NCBI RefSeq assembly: GCF_963583255.1
Contig: NC_084815.1
Location: 1,984,001 to 2,048,000, forward strand
Direction: 5' to 3'
DNA from: Pyrus communis
Lineage: Eukaryota; Streptophyta; Magnoliopsida; Rosales; Rosaceae
Length of the DNA stretch: 64,000 nucleotides
In this document: positions 1-12,770 of the stretch, piece after piece
Position numbering within the stretch: the first letter of the stretch is position 1
Layout of the letters: every line of letters begins with the position of its first letter
The notes under the pieces: model-generated
What the model saw: the letters and a program-made list of their open reading frames with translations, nothing else
What the model was told of the DNA's origin: nothing
Database searches by the model: none
Translations under genes and position numbers: made by a program

Positions 1-1136
1 CTAGGGTACTTAGGCATGATTGTTTTTCCATCATTGCAGTAAAACGTCATCTACAATCTTTGAAATTGAATAAACTTGAATTATTAAGTCTTTGTGTGAT
101 TATGGTATGTTTACTTAACATGAATGACAAAAAGTAAAAAATCGGGGAACTTAAGAATATGGGAAGTAAGGAAAAGGGAAGTAAGAAACCTACGCTTATC
201 AATGATGGTCTATGATTCTAGCATTTGTAGCCTATGCCCATGCTCATGATATTTCGTTTTACCTTATTCTCATTTTTGTTGATCTTTCTGTCTTTGTGGG
301 TTTTAGTTTCATCCCCTGCGTGAATTTATTTTTTTATATTTTGTTGTGCTATTATTATTAATAAAAAAGGGTGGGGGAGGGACGGACATGGGGTTTCTAG
401 GTGATGGTCCTTACCCCTTCGAGAAAAGATAAGTGCCTTACACACAATCATTGCCAAAAAGCTAACATCGCCTTATCTTTCTCCATTTCACTTAAAAAAA
501 GATCAGATAATCTAGAGATGTTTAGCCAACAAGAACGATGAGAGAAGAATCAGGAAACTTAGGATTTAGGAATATAGGAAGTAAGGAAAGGGAGTCGGAT
601 CAACTAGTTTCCCTATTTTTTAACATACGATATAATCTACACCAAGGGGTAGGAGAGTGGACAAAGCCTCAAAATGAACTAGTCATAATAATGTGTTGGA
701 CTTTACATTTGACGAGAATTGAATTTAGGAGTTGGTTGAGTTCATTTTAGTTTCGTTTTTAGCCAAAACAAAACACTAAACTGAAATTACTATTGAGTTT
801 GGTTCAGTTTGATAAAAGGGAAAACCGAACGGTTTCAATTCCGTTTTTTTCGATTCTGTCCACTTCAGTTTCGGTTTTTCCAATTTTTTTTTTTTTTTAA
901 ATTAAAAGTTGGAGAGAAAATGAAGAGGAAAAAAATCTAAGGAATTAAGAATTGGGCTTGGATTGAAATATCAACTATAGGATAGGCTTGGATTGAAATC
1001 AGGCCGACAGCTAGCTAACTTCGAATTGGGCTTGAGAAATGAATACTCTACACAAATAAATATACAAAATATAAAACAACTAAAATTTTCTAAATGCTAG
1101 CTAACTTCGAATTGTTTCATGTATTGCTTCTTGTAG
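1..1136. other. intergenic region upstream of the first F-box copy
   Basis: AT-rich sequence with no convincing coding region. The short open frame at 538-750 has no recognisable motif. The sequence just before 1137 ends in a splice-acceptor-like TTGTAG. A similar acceptor (CTTGCAG) lies about 40 bp before the ATG of the intact F-box copy, so the F-box genes probably have an intron in the 5' UTR. Confidence 0.5.
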
Positions 1137-2328
1137 GTAAGGTTACTGTTACACAAACAAAGGAACCAAAGTATCATGGAACTCATCACTAAGTCATTGG
1201 CAACTGCAAGTACTAGTTCTCCAGCTCAAGGAGCTTTTAATACTGGGAGATTAATGGACAGATTCAGTAATCTTCAAGAGGAAATGGTTCATCATATTCT
1301 ATCCTTCCTCGCTCAAAGAGACCTCGCTCGAGTGGGCTGTGTGTTCAATAGATGTAGACAGTTTCAGCTGTCAACTCCATCATCGAATTTCGACGCAATG
1401 CCTTATGCTCATTTTACGTGGGGTAGATTGAGGTTGTTGAATTATTTTGACAGGTTCTTGATCCAACGCGGGAATAATCATATACAACGCTTTCGTATTT
1501 GTTGGGTCTTTACAGGCCACTTGGTAGGCAACTGTGATGATTATTTTCGAGTCATCACTTGGATCCATAATGCTGCAAGGTGTAACGTTGAAGTGCTTGA
1601 TCTTGACTTCCATGTCCATGATGACAGGATAATAGAAGTAGAATTACCAATCTGCCTCTTTCGTTGCCAATCTTTCAAGTCACTAATGGTGGACTTGAAG
1701 TTTAGCATTCTTAAAACCCCATCCCTGGCTTGTTCCACCACTCTCCGAAGCTTGAAGTTGAAAAATCTTACGATCAACGAGGAGTTTTGCAAATGGATCT
1801 CATGTTCCTGTAAATGCCTCAAGGAATTATGGCTTGAACTTGTTCATGTGTCACAAATTATCACCATCGAAAGCTCGTCTTTGGAATCGTTGCATATTCA
1901 TCCTGCTATTTTTACTATGGTTCTCAATATGTTGGCTGTGACATCTTATATCTTAGCATCTCAGGTGAAAAGCTCGAAGACATGCATTTGGAGTGGAAAG
2001 CTGTGTCCAGCAACCATTTGATAAATATAGACGCTCCAAAACTTAAACATTTTAAATGGTTTGGGAAGTTGGCTAGAATCCAAAATATGAGGAACTCTTT
2101 GTGTTTAGAAGAAGCTGTGTTTTGTCTCCGTGCTAGGGTTCATGATATTGACAAAGTAATGGGGATCCTTTCCAGTATTCGCAGAGTTAAAGCTCTTGTT
2201 CTAAATGATGATACCTCAATGGTACATAAAATATATGGGATTTTGAGGCCCTTCTCCTTTATCCGTCTCATATACATGTTGCCTTATGAATTATAATTTG
2301 CAGGCTCGACTATTCAGGAGGGAGCAGA

Positions 2329-3224
2329 CAGGGCCGGCCCTGAGAATTTAGGGGACCTAGGCAAGTCTTCGAAGTGGAGCTCTAAAATTCTTTGATCTCC
2401 GGTTCTTTGTATATTGATTTGTATAACAAAGAATTCGCTAAATGCATAAAAAGTTCTATTTTCACATCAAATATCATTAAAAATTAATATCAAAAGAAGA
2501 TAAATATACAAATATTACTTAAACATTACACGATTCACGTTTTTAGACACAAATATACTAAATGTTTGCAGTCAAGAGTCTAAGATTGAGAGTGAAGAAC
2601 AATAAAATTTGATGATCAAGAGAGTAAATAACAATAAAACTTGATTGATGAGTATAATAAATTCAACACCAATTGTTTCTCTTGTGTTTTTTTTGCTTCT
2701 TCTAAAATCAACATCACACTAACGAATTGAATATTAAAATAATCCATTGAATAAAAAGTTATTGAAAAGAAAAATAGAAATTCAAAGTTTTGATTACCTT
2801 AAAGTACAATCTTTAAGACCATATAATAGTTGGTTTAAACATTCAATAGAAATGGAGAGAATTGGAAGTTGGTTTAAACATTCGATAGAAATGGAGAGAA
2901 TGAGAAGTTGAAAGAAAAAAAAATTGCAAAGAGACTTGAGTTTTATAACTTTATATGCATTTGGACAGATGGATTGTCAGTAAATTTGAAAAACAAGAAA
3001 ACTCTAGAGACTGAAAGGCACCTTCATGTTTCGAACTCAACCACCCCAAAGAAAAATGAAGCCTACATTTCCACTACACTAACAAATGAATTATAATATT
3101 TCTTACTTATTTGTTTATTTATTTATTTATATGTTAATTACAAGATATAAAATATTTTTGAGGGTCGTTCCGAAATGGGGGCCCTAGGCGGGCGCCTACC
3201 TGGGCTACTCTCAGGCCGGCCTTG
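2329..3224. mobile_element. non-autonomous hAT-like element in exon 2 of F-box copy 1
   Basis: Terminal inverted repeats CAGGGCCGGCCCTGAG (left) and CTCAGGCCGGCCTTG (right) bound an 896-bp AT-rich insert without transposase coding. The flanks are GGAGCAGA (2321-2328) and GGAGCAGG (3225-3232), an 8-bp target-site duplication with one mismatch, as expected for hAT elements. Removing the insert rejoins exon 2 so that it aligns with exon 2 of the copies at 7781 and 59803. Confidence 0.85.
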
Positions 3225-3444
3225 GGAGCAGGATTCAGTGCCAGAACTATTTCATCACCTTTCTCACTTCCGTACATATACACGTCTGAGTAATTTCTTA
3301 GTCCGCAGAATGGCTTCTCTTCTTAGAGGAATGCCTAATCTGAAAACTTTGGACGTAAAGTATGTGGCAACTTTCCGACCCTTGCTTCCTAGGATAGTGG
3401 AAGTTACCATGGTAAGTAAAACTAAGTTTACTCACATTTACATT

Positions 3445-3447
<3 letters not shown>

Positions 3448-3487
<40 letters not shown>
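3448..3487 (+). repeat. (CT)n microsatellite in F-box copy 1 intron 2
   Basis: About 20 CT units begin some 35 bp after the exon-2 donor. The intact copy has a (CT)n at the same place (7976-8003), so the repeat predates the gene duplication. Confidence 0.9.
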
Positions 3488-3488
<1 letters not shown>

Positions 3489-3991
3489 AGAAATTCTCAT
3501 TTGGTTTGCATGCATGTTAACTTTCTTCAGCAAGCGGGTTTAGTAGGAGATTCTGGAAATCCTAAAACCTGGCTTGTATTAATTATCAGATTGAAGAGGT
3601 AACAACTGAGCTTTCTTATGGGGGCAATGAATTGGAGTTTGCAAGGTATATCTTTGAGGAAGCCAAGAATTTGAAGAAAATGGTCATACTTTATTTACCC
3701 AATCAATCAACTCTTATGAGGACGGTAAATGAAAGGGAGATGAATTCTGCAACAGTTGTCTTTGAGGAAAAGCAGGGAATGCCTGAACTCCACCGTTTCG
3801 TTCTGCGTTAGCTGGGTTGAGTAAAGTGATCGGTAGAGATGCTTGGTTTAAATCTCATTTCAGAAGGATTTATTTATGAGTTAATGTTGAAACCTAAGTC
3901 TTGATGTTGATATGTTGAATAACATTTTCTGTTCGTTGAAATTACTCAACTCTTGATGTATATTGGTCTTTGGGCTTCAACCCTCCTGTCA

Positions 3992-4165
3992 CTTAAGAAA
4001 AAGAAAAATTAATGAAAAAAGTTTAAAAACTTTGAGTTTTAACGAAAATGACAAAAAGGTACCGTAAGTAAATAATACAGGATTGACTTTTAGAGTAAAA
4101 ATATGATTTTTCGTTAAAATAAATAATACTGGTAACTTTTCGTTCAAATTCTCTTAAGAAAAAGA
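3992..4165. mobile_element. short TTAACGAAAA-type MITE
   Basis: A short element with GTTTTAACGAAAA-like arms, a GGTACC motif and the words ATACAGGATTGACTTTT, flanked by the 13-bp direct repeat CTTAAGAAAAAGA (3992-4004 and 4153-4165). A related, more degraded copy lies at about 9035-9170. I recall this type as very abundant in apple-group genomes. The superfamily is not clear from the sequence. Confidence 0.55.
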
Positions 4166-4696
4166 GTTTTCATAGGCCACTACTTTGGAACGGAAGCAAA
4201 GCACCAAAAGAATTGCAAGACCCAATTAGATAATGACAAGTGGATAGTTTAGGAATTTTACTTTTATCTGAGCTTTTGGGGCTTGTTTTTATGTTTTTTT
4301 TTTATTTATACTACGTATTAATAGAACACCCTTCGTTAATAAAAAACCAATGAAAATATCATACACAAAATGTCATGGATATTAAAGTAATTTTGTACAA
4401 AAATTAACTTTTTTTTTTCTTCCTTCACACATATATCATCAAAGCATGCCTCTTACTTTAAAAAAAATAAAATTTTAGACTTGGTAACAAAACTTTTTTG
4501 TTTTGTTTTGTTTTTTTTTTTTTTTTTGATGAAGAAACTTTTTGGTTTTGCAGCACTCAGTTTTTAGATTGTAGTTCATTTTTATATATGTTGACTTGTT
4601 CAAATTTTCAACAATAGAACCATTATCAGAGAGTAGGCTAGCTTCTAGGAAAGTTGAAGCAACCCAAAAGTAGTATTCATGATGTGTAATGCCAAG

Positions 4697-4838
4697 TGTA
4701 ATGTTAGGAAAACTAAATTTTGGAAACTAAATGATATGAAAGTTGACGATTAGATTATTACATAAATGTTGATTAACGTGCTTATTTCTTATTGATGACA
4801 CATTATTTAGTTTGCAAATTTAATATACCTAGCATTAC
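4697..4838 (-). mobile_element. MITE, same family as 53182-53350 (opposite orientation)
   Basis: Ends resemble AATGTTAGG and CCTAGCATTA, with inner words TTTAGTTTGCAAATTTAAT and AAAGTTGACGATTAGATTATTA. The better-preserved relative at 53182-53350 has a clear 9-bp TSD, pointing to a Mutator-like MITE. Here the flanks are only approximately duplicated. Confidence 0.55.
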
Positions 4839-5499
4839 TCTAATGCAAAACCAATTATGCTATGCATTTCTAGATCCTTTTTGCTACAAAGTGATTGATT
4901 TTCAATTTTTTTTTCTGTTAATGATGAATTCTCAAATGTAAATCTTCATTATTTGAAAGGTAGGAGAAACAATAGAAAAGTCACATCATAATTTGAAGAA
5001 ACAAATAAGTTTTGTGGTTGACCTTATGTATTAGCACTTGAGAGTGTAAGGTGTGAGAATATTATGAAAAAAATATATGAGGTATATTAAGATAAATTTT
5101 TAATTAAAAAAATAAATATGAGGCCTATTATGTAAAAGAATGTAGTCAATTTGAATTTCAGATAATTTTAATAGATTTTTTTAAGTGCCAAGTTCTCTTA
5201 TGTCTAAAGGCTATAGGGTGTGAAAAAAAAAAAAACAGAGGGGAACTGTTGGATTCTTGATGATATTTGGCGCACACAATCAAATCTATCAATCCCTCAC
5301 TTATTAGTGTTCTAGCAAGTTTTTGTTGTCCTCGCCACACGTAGACATGTGTAGATTTTTTTTAAAATTTTAATTAACTACAGTTGAATTTAAAATAACT
5401 TAAAATTCTTTAAAATTCTAATTTAACTACAATTTTCAAGTCTTTTTAATTCTTATTTTAAAATTCTAATTTTAAAGTCTATTAATAAATTCTATCAAA

Positions 5500-5816
5500 T
5501 TCTAATTTTACCGAAAATGTTAAGTGTATTCGACAATACGCGAACATTTTAAGGTTTTACTTTCGAGCAAAACACCAAAATCAGATCGGCTGGCGGGCCG
5601 CTGAGAGAGACGCCATTCTCCGCCGTCTGGACACCACTCTTCGCCGTCTGGACGCCACCGGATGTGTAGGTACGAATTGATTTCCGATCCTTCAACCCCC
5701 AAAATTGCATGCCATTTCTGATCCCATTTATCCGTTTTCCCTTTCGAAATTCTTCATCTTTACTCATCCGAAGCTATTAAGTACTTCGATCAGGTTTTTT
5801 ATTCTTTTAATGTCTA

Positions 5817-5847
<31 letters not shown>

Positions 5848-6396
5848 TTTTGTTGGTAATTGTTAATATTGGGAGATGTTGAATTCGAATGGGGAAAAGA
5901 TGCAGTCTTTTGCAGAGAATTTTCTGGGTTCGTTAACCTACAGCAAACCCATGAGTTAGTTGCAGATAATTCATATTTTCATAAAATATATGTATATATA
6001 AAGTTTAACTCTTTGATATTGAATGTAACAGATGGTATGTAGGTCGTTTCCTAATGTATTGCAGTTTAGTTGTCGTAGCGGGTCTCATATTTACCACTCA
6101 AAGGTACAATTTGAAAATTGATAAAATTATGTTCATGTTAGAAATAAATGTAGAGTTTAAATTAGCTGACGGAGTGGTGAAAATAAATGATGCCTATGCA
6201 CCTTGGTGCGAGTTTGATTCCCACTTATCCTCTCCCCTAACAACTAACTATTTAACCCACTAACGCTATTGTTCGTAAAATAAAATGGTCTTAGTTTTGT
6301 ACTGTTGATGTCGTGTATTTACGTAGTTGTGTTCTCATGTTCTTAATCCTTGCAGGTCTAAGTTATTATTAGAAAAGCGAGAGGAAAACAAGTATC
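5500..6396 (+). promoter_or_regulatory. 5' region of F-box copy 2 with probable 5' UTR intron
   Basis: Contains a GC-rich block (about 5585-5665) with three imperfect copies of CCGTCTGGACGCCA, out of character with the AT-rich surroundings and probably 5' UTR. A donor-like GGTACG follows at about 5670. An acceptor (CCTTGCAG) lies at about 6349-6356, 40 bp before the ATG. At 6150-6250 there is a tRNA-like stretch (TTGGTGCGAGTTTGATTCCC) that may be a SINE B-box relic. There is no coding sequence. Confidence 0.4.
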
Positions 6397-7970
6397 ATGG
6401 AACATAAGAGTAAGTTATTGGCAACTACAAGTTCAGATGCTCAAGGAGCTTGTCCTGAGCGCACGAACGATAGATTTAGTAGTATGCCAGATGAAGTTGC
6501 ACATCGAATTCTTTCATTACTCTCTATATTGGATCTCATTCGGTTTGGCAATGTATCCAAAAGATGCAGAGAACTTCATCTATCAACACCCTCTTTGAAC
6601 TTTGATGAATTTAACAACTGGAATAAATCATCTTACAGTAAGCAATTTAAGCTGTTGAATTCTTTGGATAGGTTCTTGGTTCTTCGTAGGGACAGTAAAA
6701 TACAACAGTTTCGTATTCGTTGGAGTCTTGCTTATGGAAAAGGTGCAAGTCTCTATAACGAGCTTTACCGAGTGGTCACATGGATTCATATGGCAGTAAG
6801 GTGCAACGTTGAAGTACTTGATCTTGAGTTGGGGATACCTGAGACGACTGAACTAGAGTTACCATCTTGCATCTTTCTTTGTGGATCTTTGAGGTCTCTA
6901 TCAGTGCACTGCAATAAAATTCTTACAGTGCCCTCCTCGGTTCACTCCACCAATCTCCAATACTTAAAGTTGAGAAATGTTACAATAGATGAGGGGTTTT
7001 GCAAATGGATCTCGTGTTCTTGCAAATCGATTAAGGAATTACACCTTGAACATGTCCGAGTAGAAAATATCACCATTGAAAGCTCGTCCTTGGAATCATT
7101 TAGTTTTGTGTTTTCCTCTCACAGTGACCTCTGTCATCTTAGTATCTCATGTGAGAAACTTGAAGCTATGCGTATAAACTGGAGATTTGATTCGCCTAGC
7201 AGCAGATCCTTCAAAGTTTTTGCTCCAAATCTTAAGTATTTGAAATGGACTGGGAGTTTGTTGAATAACCAAAATCTTGGGAATTTTATGTGCTTAGAAA
7301 CGGCTGAAATTTTTCTGAACCATGAGGGAGATAACAATGACTTTGGCAATGTACTTGAGCTTCTTTGCAGTATCCGCAGGGTTAAAGGCCTTATTCTTAG
7401 CGGAGAGACAGCCAAGGTAAAACTTTAGAGAGATTATTTTTTAGCTAAAACATGATGGTTTGCACTATGAATTTGTGTAGATTATGTCATTTTTGGATCT
7501 TTGAAAGGATGTTGCAAGGAATGTATCTTCACTATGATTCTATGCCATGGAGATAGTAGGGATGTTTAGTTTATGTTTCTGAAACTTAAGAAACCAAAAC
7601 CAAGTGTGGCATAGTGGAATGAAAATTTATACTGGTGCGGAAAGTTTTATTTTTGAAATCAGTGCATGAATTCTGGAAATGGGTCGCCCTTGGCTCAAGC
7701 CGCTCAACTTTGTTTGTCTTTTTTACTTATAGTGTATGTTCTATTTCAAGACTCTGCCTCTCATCTTTATAATATTGCAGGCTCTGTTGAGGGAAGGTTC
7801 TATGCCTGCACCGTTTGATGATATATCGTACCTGGGTGTGCATATTGAGAGCTTGGTTGATGACATAGTCCCAACAATGGTCTCTCTTCTGAGAGGAATG
7901 CCCAATTTGAAAACTTTGTATGTAAAGTGTGACCCACCCTCACTCATCCAGAAACCTAAAGTAAGTTCAA

Positions 7971-8003
<33 letters not shown>

Positions 8004-8632
8004 CCCCCAACGTAGTTTACTATGTGATGTGTCCCAGCAATGGTAACTAAAATTAGTTGTTCCAAGGGTTTAGGATATTGGTCCATCGCAAAAATATTGA
8101 TCTTGGTCTCTTCTAAGATTGTTTCTGTGCTCTAAGTAATGTTATTTTTAGGGCTTCAATTATTGTTTCCAGAGCTATGTATAACCCTATTATGCACTAG
8201 TATACTCATATGTAGGTAGTGCACTTCAAAGAAAGTGTCAAGTTATTTACTCAATATCTTTGTCACGCCTCATCTCGGGTTGGGGATGTAACAATCTATA
8301 ATAAATTTGAATTTATTTGCTCGTTTCCTTTCCAGGCATGTGGATTTAATAGGGAATTCTGGAAATCTCAAAACTTGGCTTTTATCGATCAGCTTAAGGA
8401 GGCAACAATAGAGCTTTCTAGCGGGAACAATGGAATGGAGTTAGTGAGGTATATGCTCGAGGATGGTAAGAATTTGAAGGAAATGGTCATACTTCATTCA
8501 CCCGAGCAGTCAACTCTTTTTCAGGTGGTAAATGAAAGTAACCGGAAATCTGCTGCCAGAGTTGTCTTTCAGGAATACAAAGCAAATGAAAAGAGGGAAT
8601 TAGGCAGGTTTAATATTTATGTAAAGAAATAA
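6397..8632 (+). CDS. F-box/LRR/FBD protein, intact copy 2
   Basis: Exons 6397-7416, 7781-7960 and 8336-8632 join in phase 0 with GT-AG borders to give a 498-residue protein ending at TAA. Residues about 25-68 form the F-box (DRFSSMPDEVAHRILSLLS). The middle is LRR-like, with segments such as LEVLDLELG and LPSCIFLCGSLRSL. Exon 3 is the FBD region (FWKSQNLAFIDQLKEATIEL and VRYMLEDGKNLKEMVIL). Length and domain order match plant F-box/FBD/LRR proteins, which are thought to bridge SKP1 in an SCF E3 ligase to unknown targets. The start is the first ATG after a probable 5' UTR splice acceptor and agrees with the MEHK start of the copy at 58715. This is the only undamaged F-box copy of the cluster in the window. 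The substrate cannot be inferred. Confidence 0.88.
7976..8003 (+). repeat. (CT)n microsatellite in F-box copy 2 intron 2
   Basis: Fourteen CT units begin 15 bp after the exon-2 donor, the same position as in copy 1. In the 58.7-kb copy the same place holds a degenerate CTTTTT-rich tract (60026-60055). Confidence 0.9.
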
Positions 8633-9034
8633 TGTGTTGCGACTTCAAAACCGTAGTCCGGATGCTGATGGATGCAGTTCGGTTGTAGTATTACTGCCTT
8701 GTGCTTGTTAAGCTTAATAAGTACTAAGATTTTTTGTTACTAGTCCATGTATGTTATTGTATAATATTGCGATTATCTTTTACTAGGTTAACAATAGTTT
8801 TTTGGTTTCAACCGAGACCTATTGGTTGGCGATTAGGGGCGGAAACTCTCATACAGGCGATTGAGGAGAGAAAAGCCTGGACCTTTTGTTTTGGGATCTG
8901 TTAAAAAGGATCGATATTACACGAAACGTATCTTTGCTATGGGATTGTAACGTGCCGATAACAGGAATAGCGAATTTGGTATTCTTGAAGTACGAAGTTG
9001 TTTTAAAATCGGTTGAAAATAGGGAGGTTTGACA

Positions 9035-9175
9035 AAACACTTTTGGTACTGTTTATTTTTAACGAAAAATTATATTTATATATTTTTCTGGTACTATTTA
9101 TTTTACCTTTAAAAATGATTTTTTATTACAAGGGTAGTTTTTTAACTTTCCGTTAGTTTTCCTTCCAAAATATAG
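9035..9175. mobile_element. degraded TTAACGAAAA-type MITE copy
   Basis: Shares GGTACTGTTTATTTTTAACG and GGTACTATTTATTTTACC words with the short element at 3992-4165 but has no clear TSD. It lies between the end of F-box copy 2 and the exon scrap. Confidence 0.45.
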
Positions 9176-9257
9176 AAAGTAATGCCCGTATGCAGGGCGG
9201 AGGAGAGGGACGAAGAATAGATTGCATTGTTATCTATTGTTCCGCTAATCTTCCTCA

Positions 9258-9367
9258 TGTCTCTCATGTCTCTGTTCAAGGAAGTTCCCATGCCTGCGCC
9301 GGTTGATAACATTTCGTACTTGGGTTTGTGCATAACAAGCTTAAGTGATGATCTAGTTCTAGTCAAT
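9258..9367 (+). pseudogene. F-box gene fragment (exon 2 only)
   Basis: About 110 bp match exon 2 of the intact copy: CTCTGTTCAAGGAAGTTCC, ATGCCTGCGCCGGTTGATAA and TTCGTACTTGGGTTTGTGCA align with 7781-7880. The match stops near 9367, where unrelated sequence begins (GTGGAGTCAGAATTATTCCG, resembling a hAT-type end). No exon 1 or 3 is nearby. It is a relic of another tandem copy. Confidence 0.7.
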
Positions 9368-9720
9368 GGTGGAGTCAGAATTATTCCGTGAGTGGGCTAA
9401 GTTCAAATTATTTTTACAATATCAAATGCTTAATTTTTTTTTTTTTTGTTCACCACAAAGTTATGTAATCAACCTGAAATTAATATTTTAAAGTAAGAAC
9501 TTTTATAGTTTTTATTCTAGACTTCTAGTCTTTAAAATTTCAAATGAATAAAGTAAAACAGGTATAAAAGTTTTAAGTTATTACTATTAAATTTAGTATT
9601 GGTTAAATTGATAAGTTTATTTTATACTTATTAACTCTTATTTCCCTAAAAACAGTTTTAAGATTTAGACTTTTTATTTGACAGGTGGGCTGCGACAATT
9701 AAAAATCATGATTTATTAAA

Positions 9721-10225
9721 GGGTAAATTGTCGTTTGACCCTCTAAACTCTTACTCCAGTTGAAATTAACCCACTGAACTATTTGAAATAAGCTAATTAA
9801 CCCCTTATCATTAGATTATGTCTATTATTCTGCCAAATTCAAGGGCAAATTAATCTTTTTATCATCGATCTTTACATGTCACTTATAACCACCAATAAAA
9901 TTATGACATGTGGATGTGTAATGATAATATGAAATGGTCCTTATGTAAATGTTTCGTTTCTTTAAGTTTCTTATTATGCTATAAGTTTTTGAATTATTTC
10001 ATGTCCATGTGTCATTATTTTATCAATAGTTATAACATATAAGTAAGAATGGATGATGAAAAGATACATTTGTCCTTGAATTTGACGGAATAGTGGATGA
10101 AGTCTACGGCAAAGGGTTAATTGGCTGATTTTAAATAGTTCAAGGAGTTAATTTACCAAAAAAATAATTCACATGATCAATTTCAACTGGGATAATTGTT
10201 TAGGACGTCAAACCACAGTTTACTT
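9721..10225. mobile_element. long-TIR MITE (probably Mutator-like)
   Basis: Imperfect inverted arms of more than 80 bp. The left arm has GTAAATTGTCGTTTGACC, CAGTTGAAATTAACCCA and GAACTATTTGAAATAAGC. The right arm has the reverse complements (TTTAAATAGTTCAAGGAG, TCAATTTCAACTGGG and GGACGTCAAACCACAGTTTA). No coding sequence. The TSD is unclear (TTTATTAAA and TTTATAACT at best). Confidence 0.65.
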
Positions 10226-12554
10226 TTTATAACTGCACATAGCAGTTGAGAAAAAGGGTGTGCAGTCGAGTCCCAGAAACCAGGTAAGGATGAGCTCTTG
10301 TAGCTGATGTGCTCTCTTTTATTGGAAAGAGGCTTAACAGTTAACAGGGAAGACATGTTTGGGTATTTATTTTTGTGCCTTTTGGTGACAAGTCGCAAAA
10401 AGAATTTGAATGCCGAAATTTAAGACAACTGTTATCGACAATAAAAAAAAAAGTCGTTATGTGTAAAAGCAGAAGGAAAATTTGTATGGAGATTAGTGTA
10501 ACTGTGCAAGATGACATTTGAAATGCAAATAAAATATTAATAAAGTTGCCTTGATTTTTAACCAAAAAAAAAAAAACAAAATTTGTTGAAAAAGAAGAGT
10601 ATTTTACATTTATTAAAGAAAGGTTGGCTTTTTTCAAAGTGATTTTTTTTTTTTCAGAAAATAAAAAGTTCATGAAAGTGGTGGCATCACTGCCATGCTT
10701 GCCAACATCTACAATCCTACTACTAAAAATAAAAAAATGAGGCAAAAGAAAATGTGTTTAGCATTTCTATTTGGTGGAAGAACTCTCTTCTAATTCATTT
10801 GGATCAACTCACAAGAACCCAAAATGTTTCGTGGTTCGCTTGAAATTGGACTACGTCGACGTTTGATGTCGTTTTTGTTTTTACTATGATGGTGTGGGTT
10901 ACATTTATATAGAGTTTGAGAGTATATTCTGTCATGCCCCACACTTGAGATTAGTTAAAAAAAGTAGCCGTGTGCCCAATGTCCAAATAAACAAAAAAAT
11001 AAAGAAAATAAAACTTGTATATTAATAACTCCAAAACTTTTTATAGGGTTTACAACAAAAATAAAAAATAAAACCCTTAAATTCCTCATCAAGCATTTGT
11101 CTTGCCAAACAACTCATTAGATGAGGACTGAGCAACAACCATCGTTGCCCAGTGAGAGCTTATATCAAATCATCTCTTTACGTGTTAATTATATCCTTCA
11201 TCAAATGTAACTCACCATGTGACCCCTAATGACATTTCCGCCCTAATCCCTGTGTGCCGTTTGCATTTATCAATCGGAATAACGCAACAATAAAGTTCTC
11301 ATGCTCCATGAACATTTTCAAATAATCCACATATCACCATATATAATAACTCTAAAAGCATTTCAACAAATCTAATATGCTTGACTTGAAAATAGATTAA
11401 GATCTGAAATAGAGAAACCCCACGATAGTTCGTGGTTTTCATTTATCATAAATAAAAAATTTTGCAACACATTATATAAATCACTCACCTTGATCGATAG
11501 CAAGAACCTCGACAAAACAAAGCCCACTAAAAATCTCCAATTAACATTAAACTCTCTTTCTTATTCTCCCCATTTTTGCGCTACGTAATGCATGCATAGC
11601 ATGCTATCTTCATTGATAACCTAAAATAAATCATGATGATCCAATACAAAGTCTGCAAATCCCTTTTATGGTAGGAGAATGACAGCAACAGCATAATTCC
11701 TATTGAATGAATGTGGCGGTTCCAATCTCAACCAAGTTGCTCATCAAATTCTTTATTTATCTTTCTTTCTATAGGATCACACTCTTGCCGTCTTGCCGTC
11801 TTGCCGCTCCTAACCGCAATGGCGTAGCCATGTTAAGAGCTTTCCGTAAAAAATTAAAATTTTACACGTAATTTTTATTGATTTTTTAATGTACCCCATT
11901 ATATATTTAGTCATTAATCATAATCCATATAAAATTATATAATACAGTTTACAAATAATTTCTTTTAGTTACATCTTTTTTCTCATCGCTTCTTGTACAT
12001 GTATAAGTTTGGATTTGTTTGAAATTTAACACATATTTGTTTAATAACGAAAATTCTCGGCTCATCTAGTGAAAATTTCTTAAGCTAGAGCATATTCTAA
12101 AAAATATAGTATCAAGTTTCTTTGTTTATAAAGATTAAATTTATAAGCTAACCCATCCGGTGAAAATTTCCTAGTACTGCTATTGCCTAAACAGACTATG
12201 TTTTCCTATTATTTTTATGAGTGATGATAGACCCACCTTTTTAAAATTACCCGAGCTTGAATTTCTTTCTCCTCAATAAAAATGAAATGAAGGCCCATAA
12301 TTGCCAGAGATAAAATGGCTGACATAAGGATTTTACAAATTCTTATTAATAAAATGATCAAAATCAAATAACGACGACATCACACATCGATCAATTTCTC
12401 AAAATCAAATAATGACGACATCACACATTGATCAATCTATCTAATATTCACGAAATATCAACAAAATCTCGAAAAGTAATTAATTCAACCATTTGAATTT
12501 GTATTTTCATCATTTTTTCAATTTCTCAAAAATATAACCTTAGGAAATAGAGAG
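10226..12554. other. intergenic region without recognised genes
   Basis: AT-rich, with no supported coding frame on either strand. A tandem duplication of about 46 bp (TCAAAATCAAATAAYGACGA and following) lies at about 12357-12440. The stretch from about 10930 (TGTCATGCCCCACACTTGAG) has the look of a decayed LTR fragment, but no partner LTR is present. Confidence 0.4.
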
Positions 12555-12563
12555 CCCAAAACC

Positions 12564-12770
12564 GGAAAGAGATCCTCTCCGGATCTCTTCGTCCAAAGTC
12601 CAAGGATCAAGTGATCCGAACCTTTGAAATTTGATCAAACTGCCAAAAATTATTATAGCTTTTAAATTTTTTTACTAACTTATCTGTTTTTCGCCGTTAA
12701 ATTAAATTTCAAAGATCAGGATCACTTGATCCCTGGATTTTGGAGAGAGATCCGGAGAAGATCTCTTTTC
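12564..12770. mobile_element. palindromic MITE with 9-bp TSD
   Basis: A 207-bp element with long inverted arms: GAGATCCTCTCCGGATCTCT and GGATCAAGTGATCC on the left, mirrored by GGATCACTTGATCC and GATCCGGAGAAGATCTC on the right. Flanked by the perfect 9-bp duplication CCCAAAACC (12555-12563 and 12771-12779), which indicates a Mutator-like element. Confidence 0.85.

Larger units (their letters stand above)
1176..3811 (+). pseudogene. F-box/LRR/FBD pseudogene, copy 1
   Basis: Three-exon relative of the intact copy at 6397. Exon 1 (about 1176-2221) encodes an F-box (MDRFSNLQEEMVHHILSFL, from residue 27) and an LRR-like region. Around 1900-1940 the homology moves from the first frame to the +2 frame (resuming as YLSISGEKLED), consistent with a net loss of one base. 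Intron 1 is very short (2222-2303). Exon 2 (2304-3411) is split by a hAT element at 2329-3224. Exon 3 (3531-3811) carries the FBD domain, but the codon after FWKS is TAA where the intact copy has CAA. It ends at TAG 3809-3811. Family members are substrate adaptors of SCF ubiquitin ligases. With three independent lesions this copy is almost certainly dead. Splice sites were set by comparison with copy 2. Confidence 0.85.
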
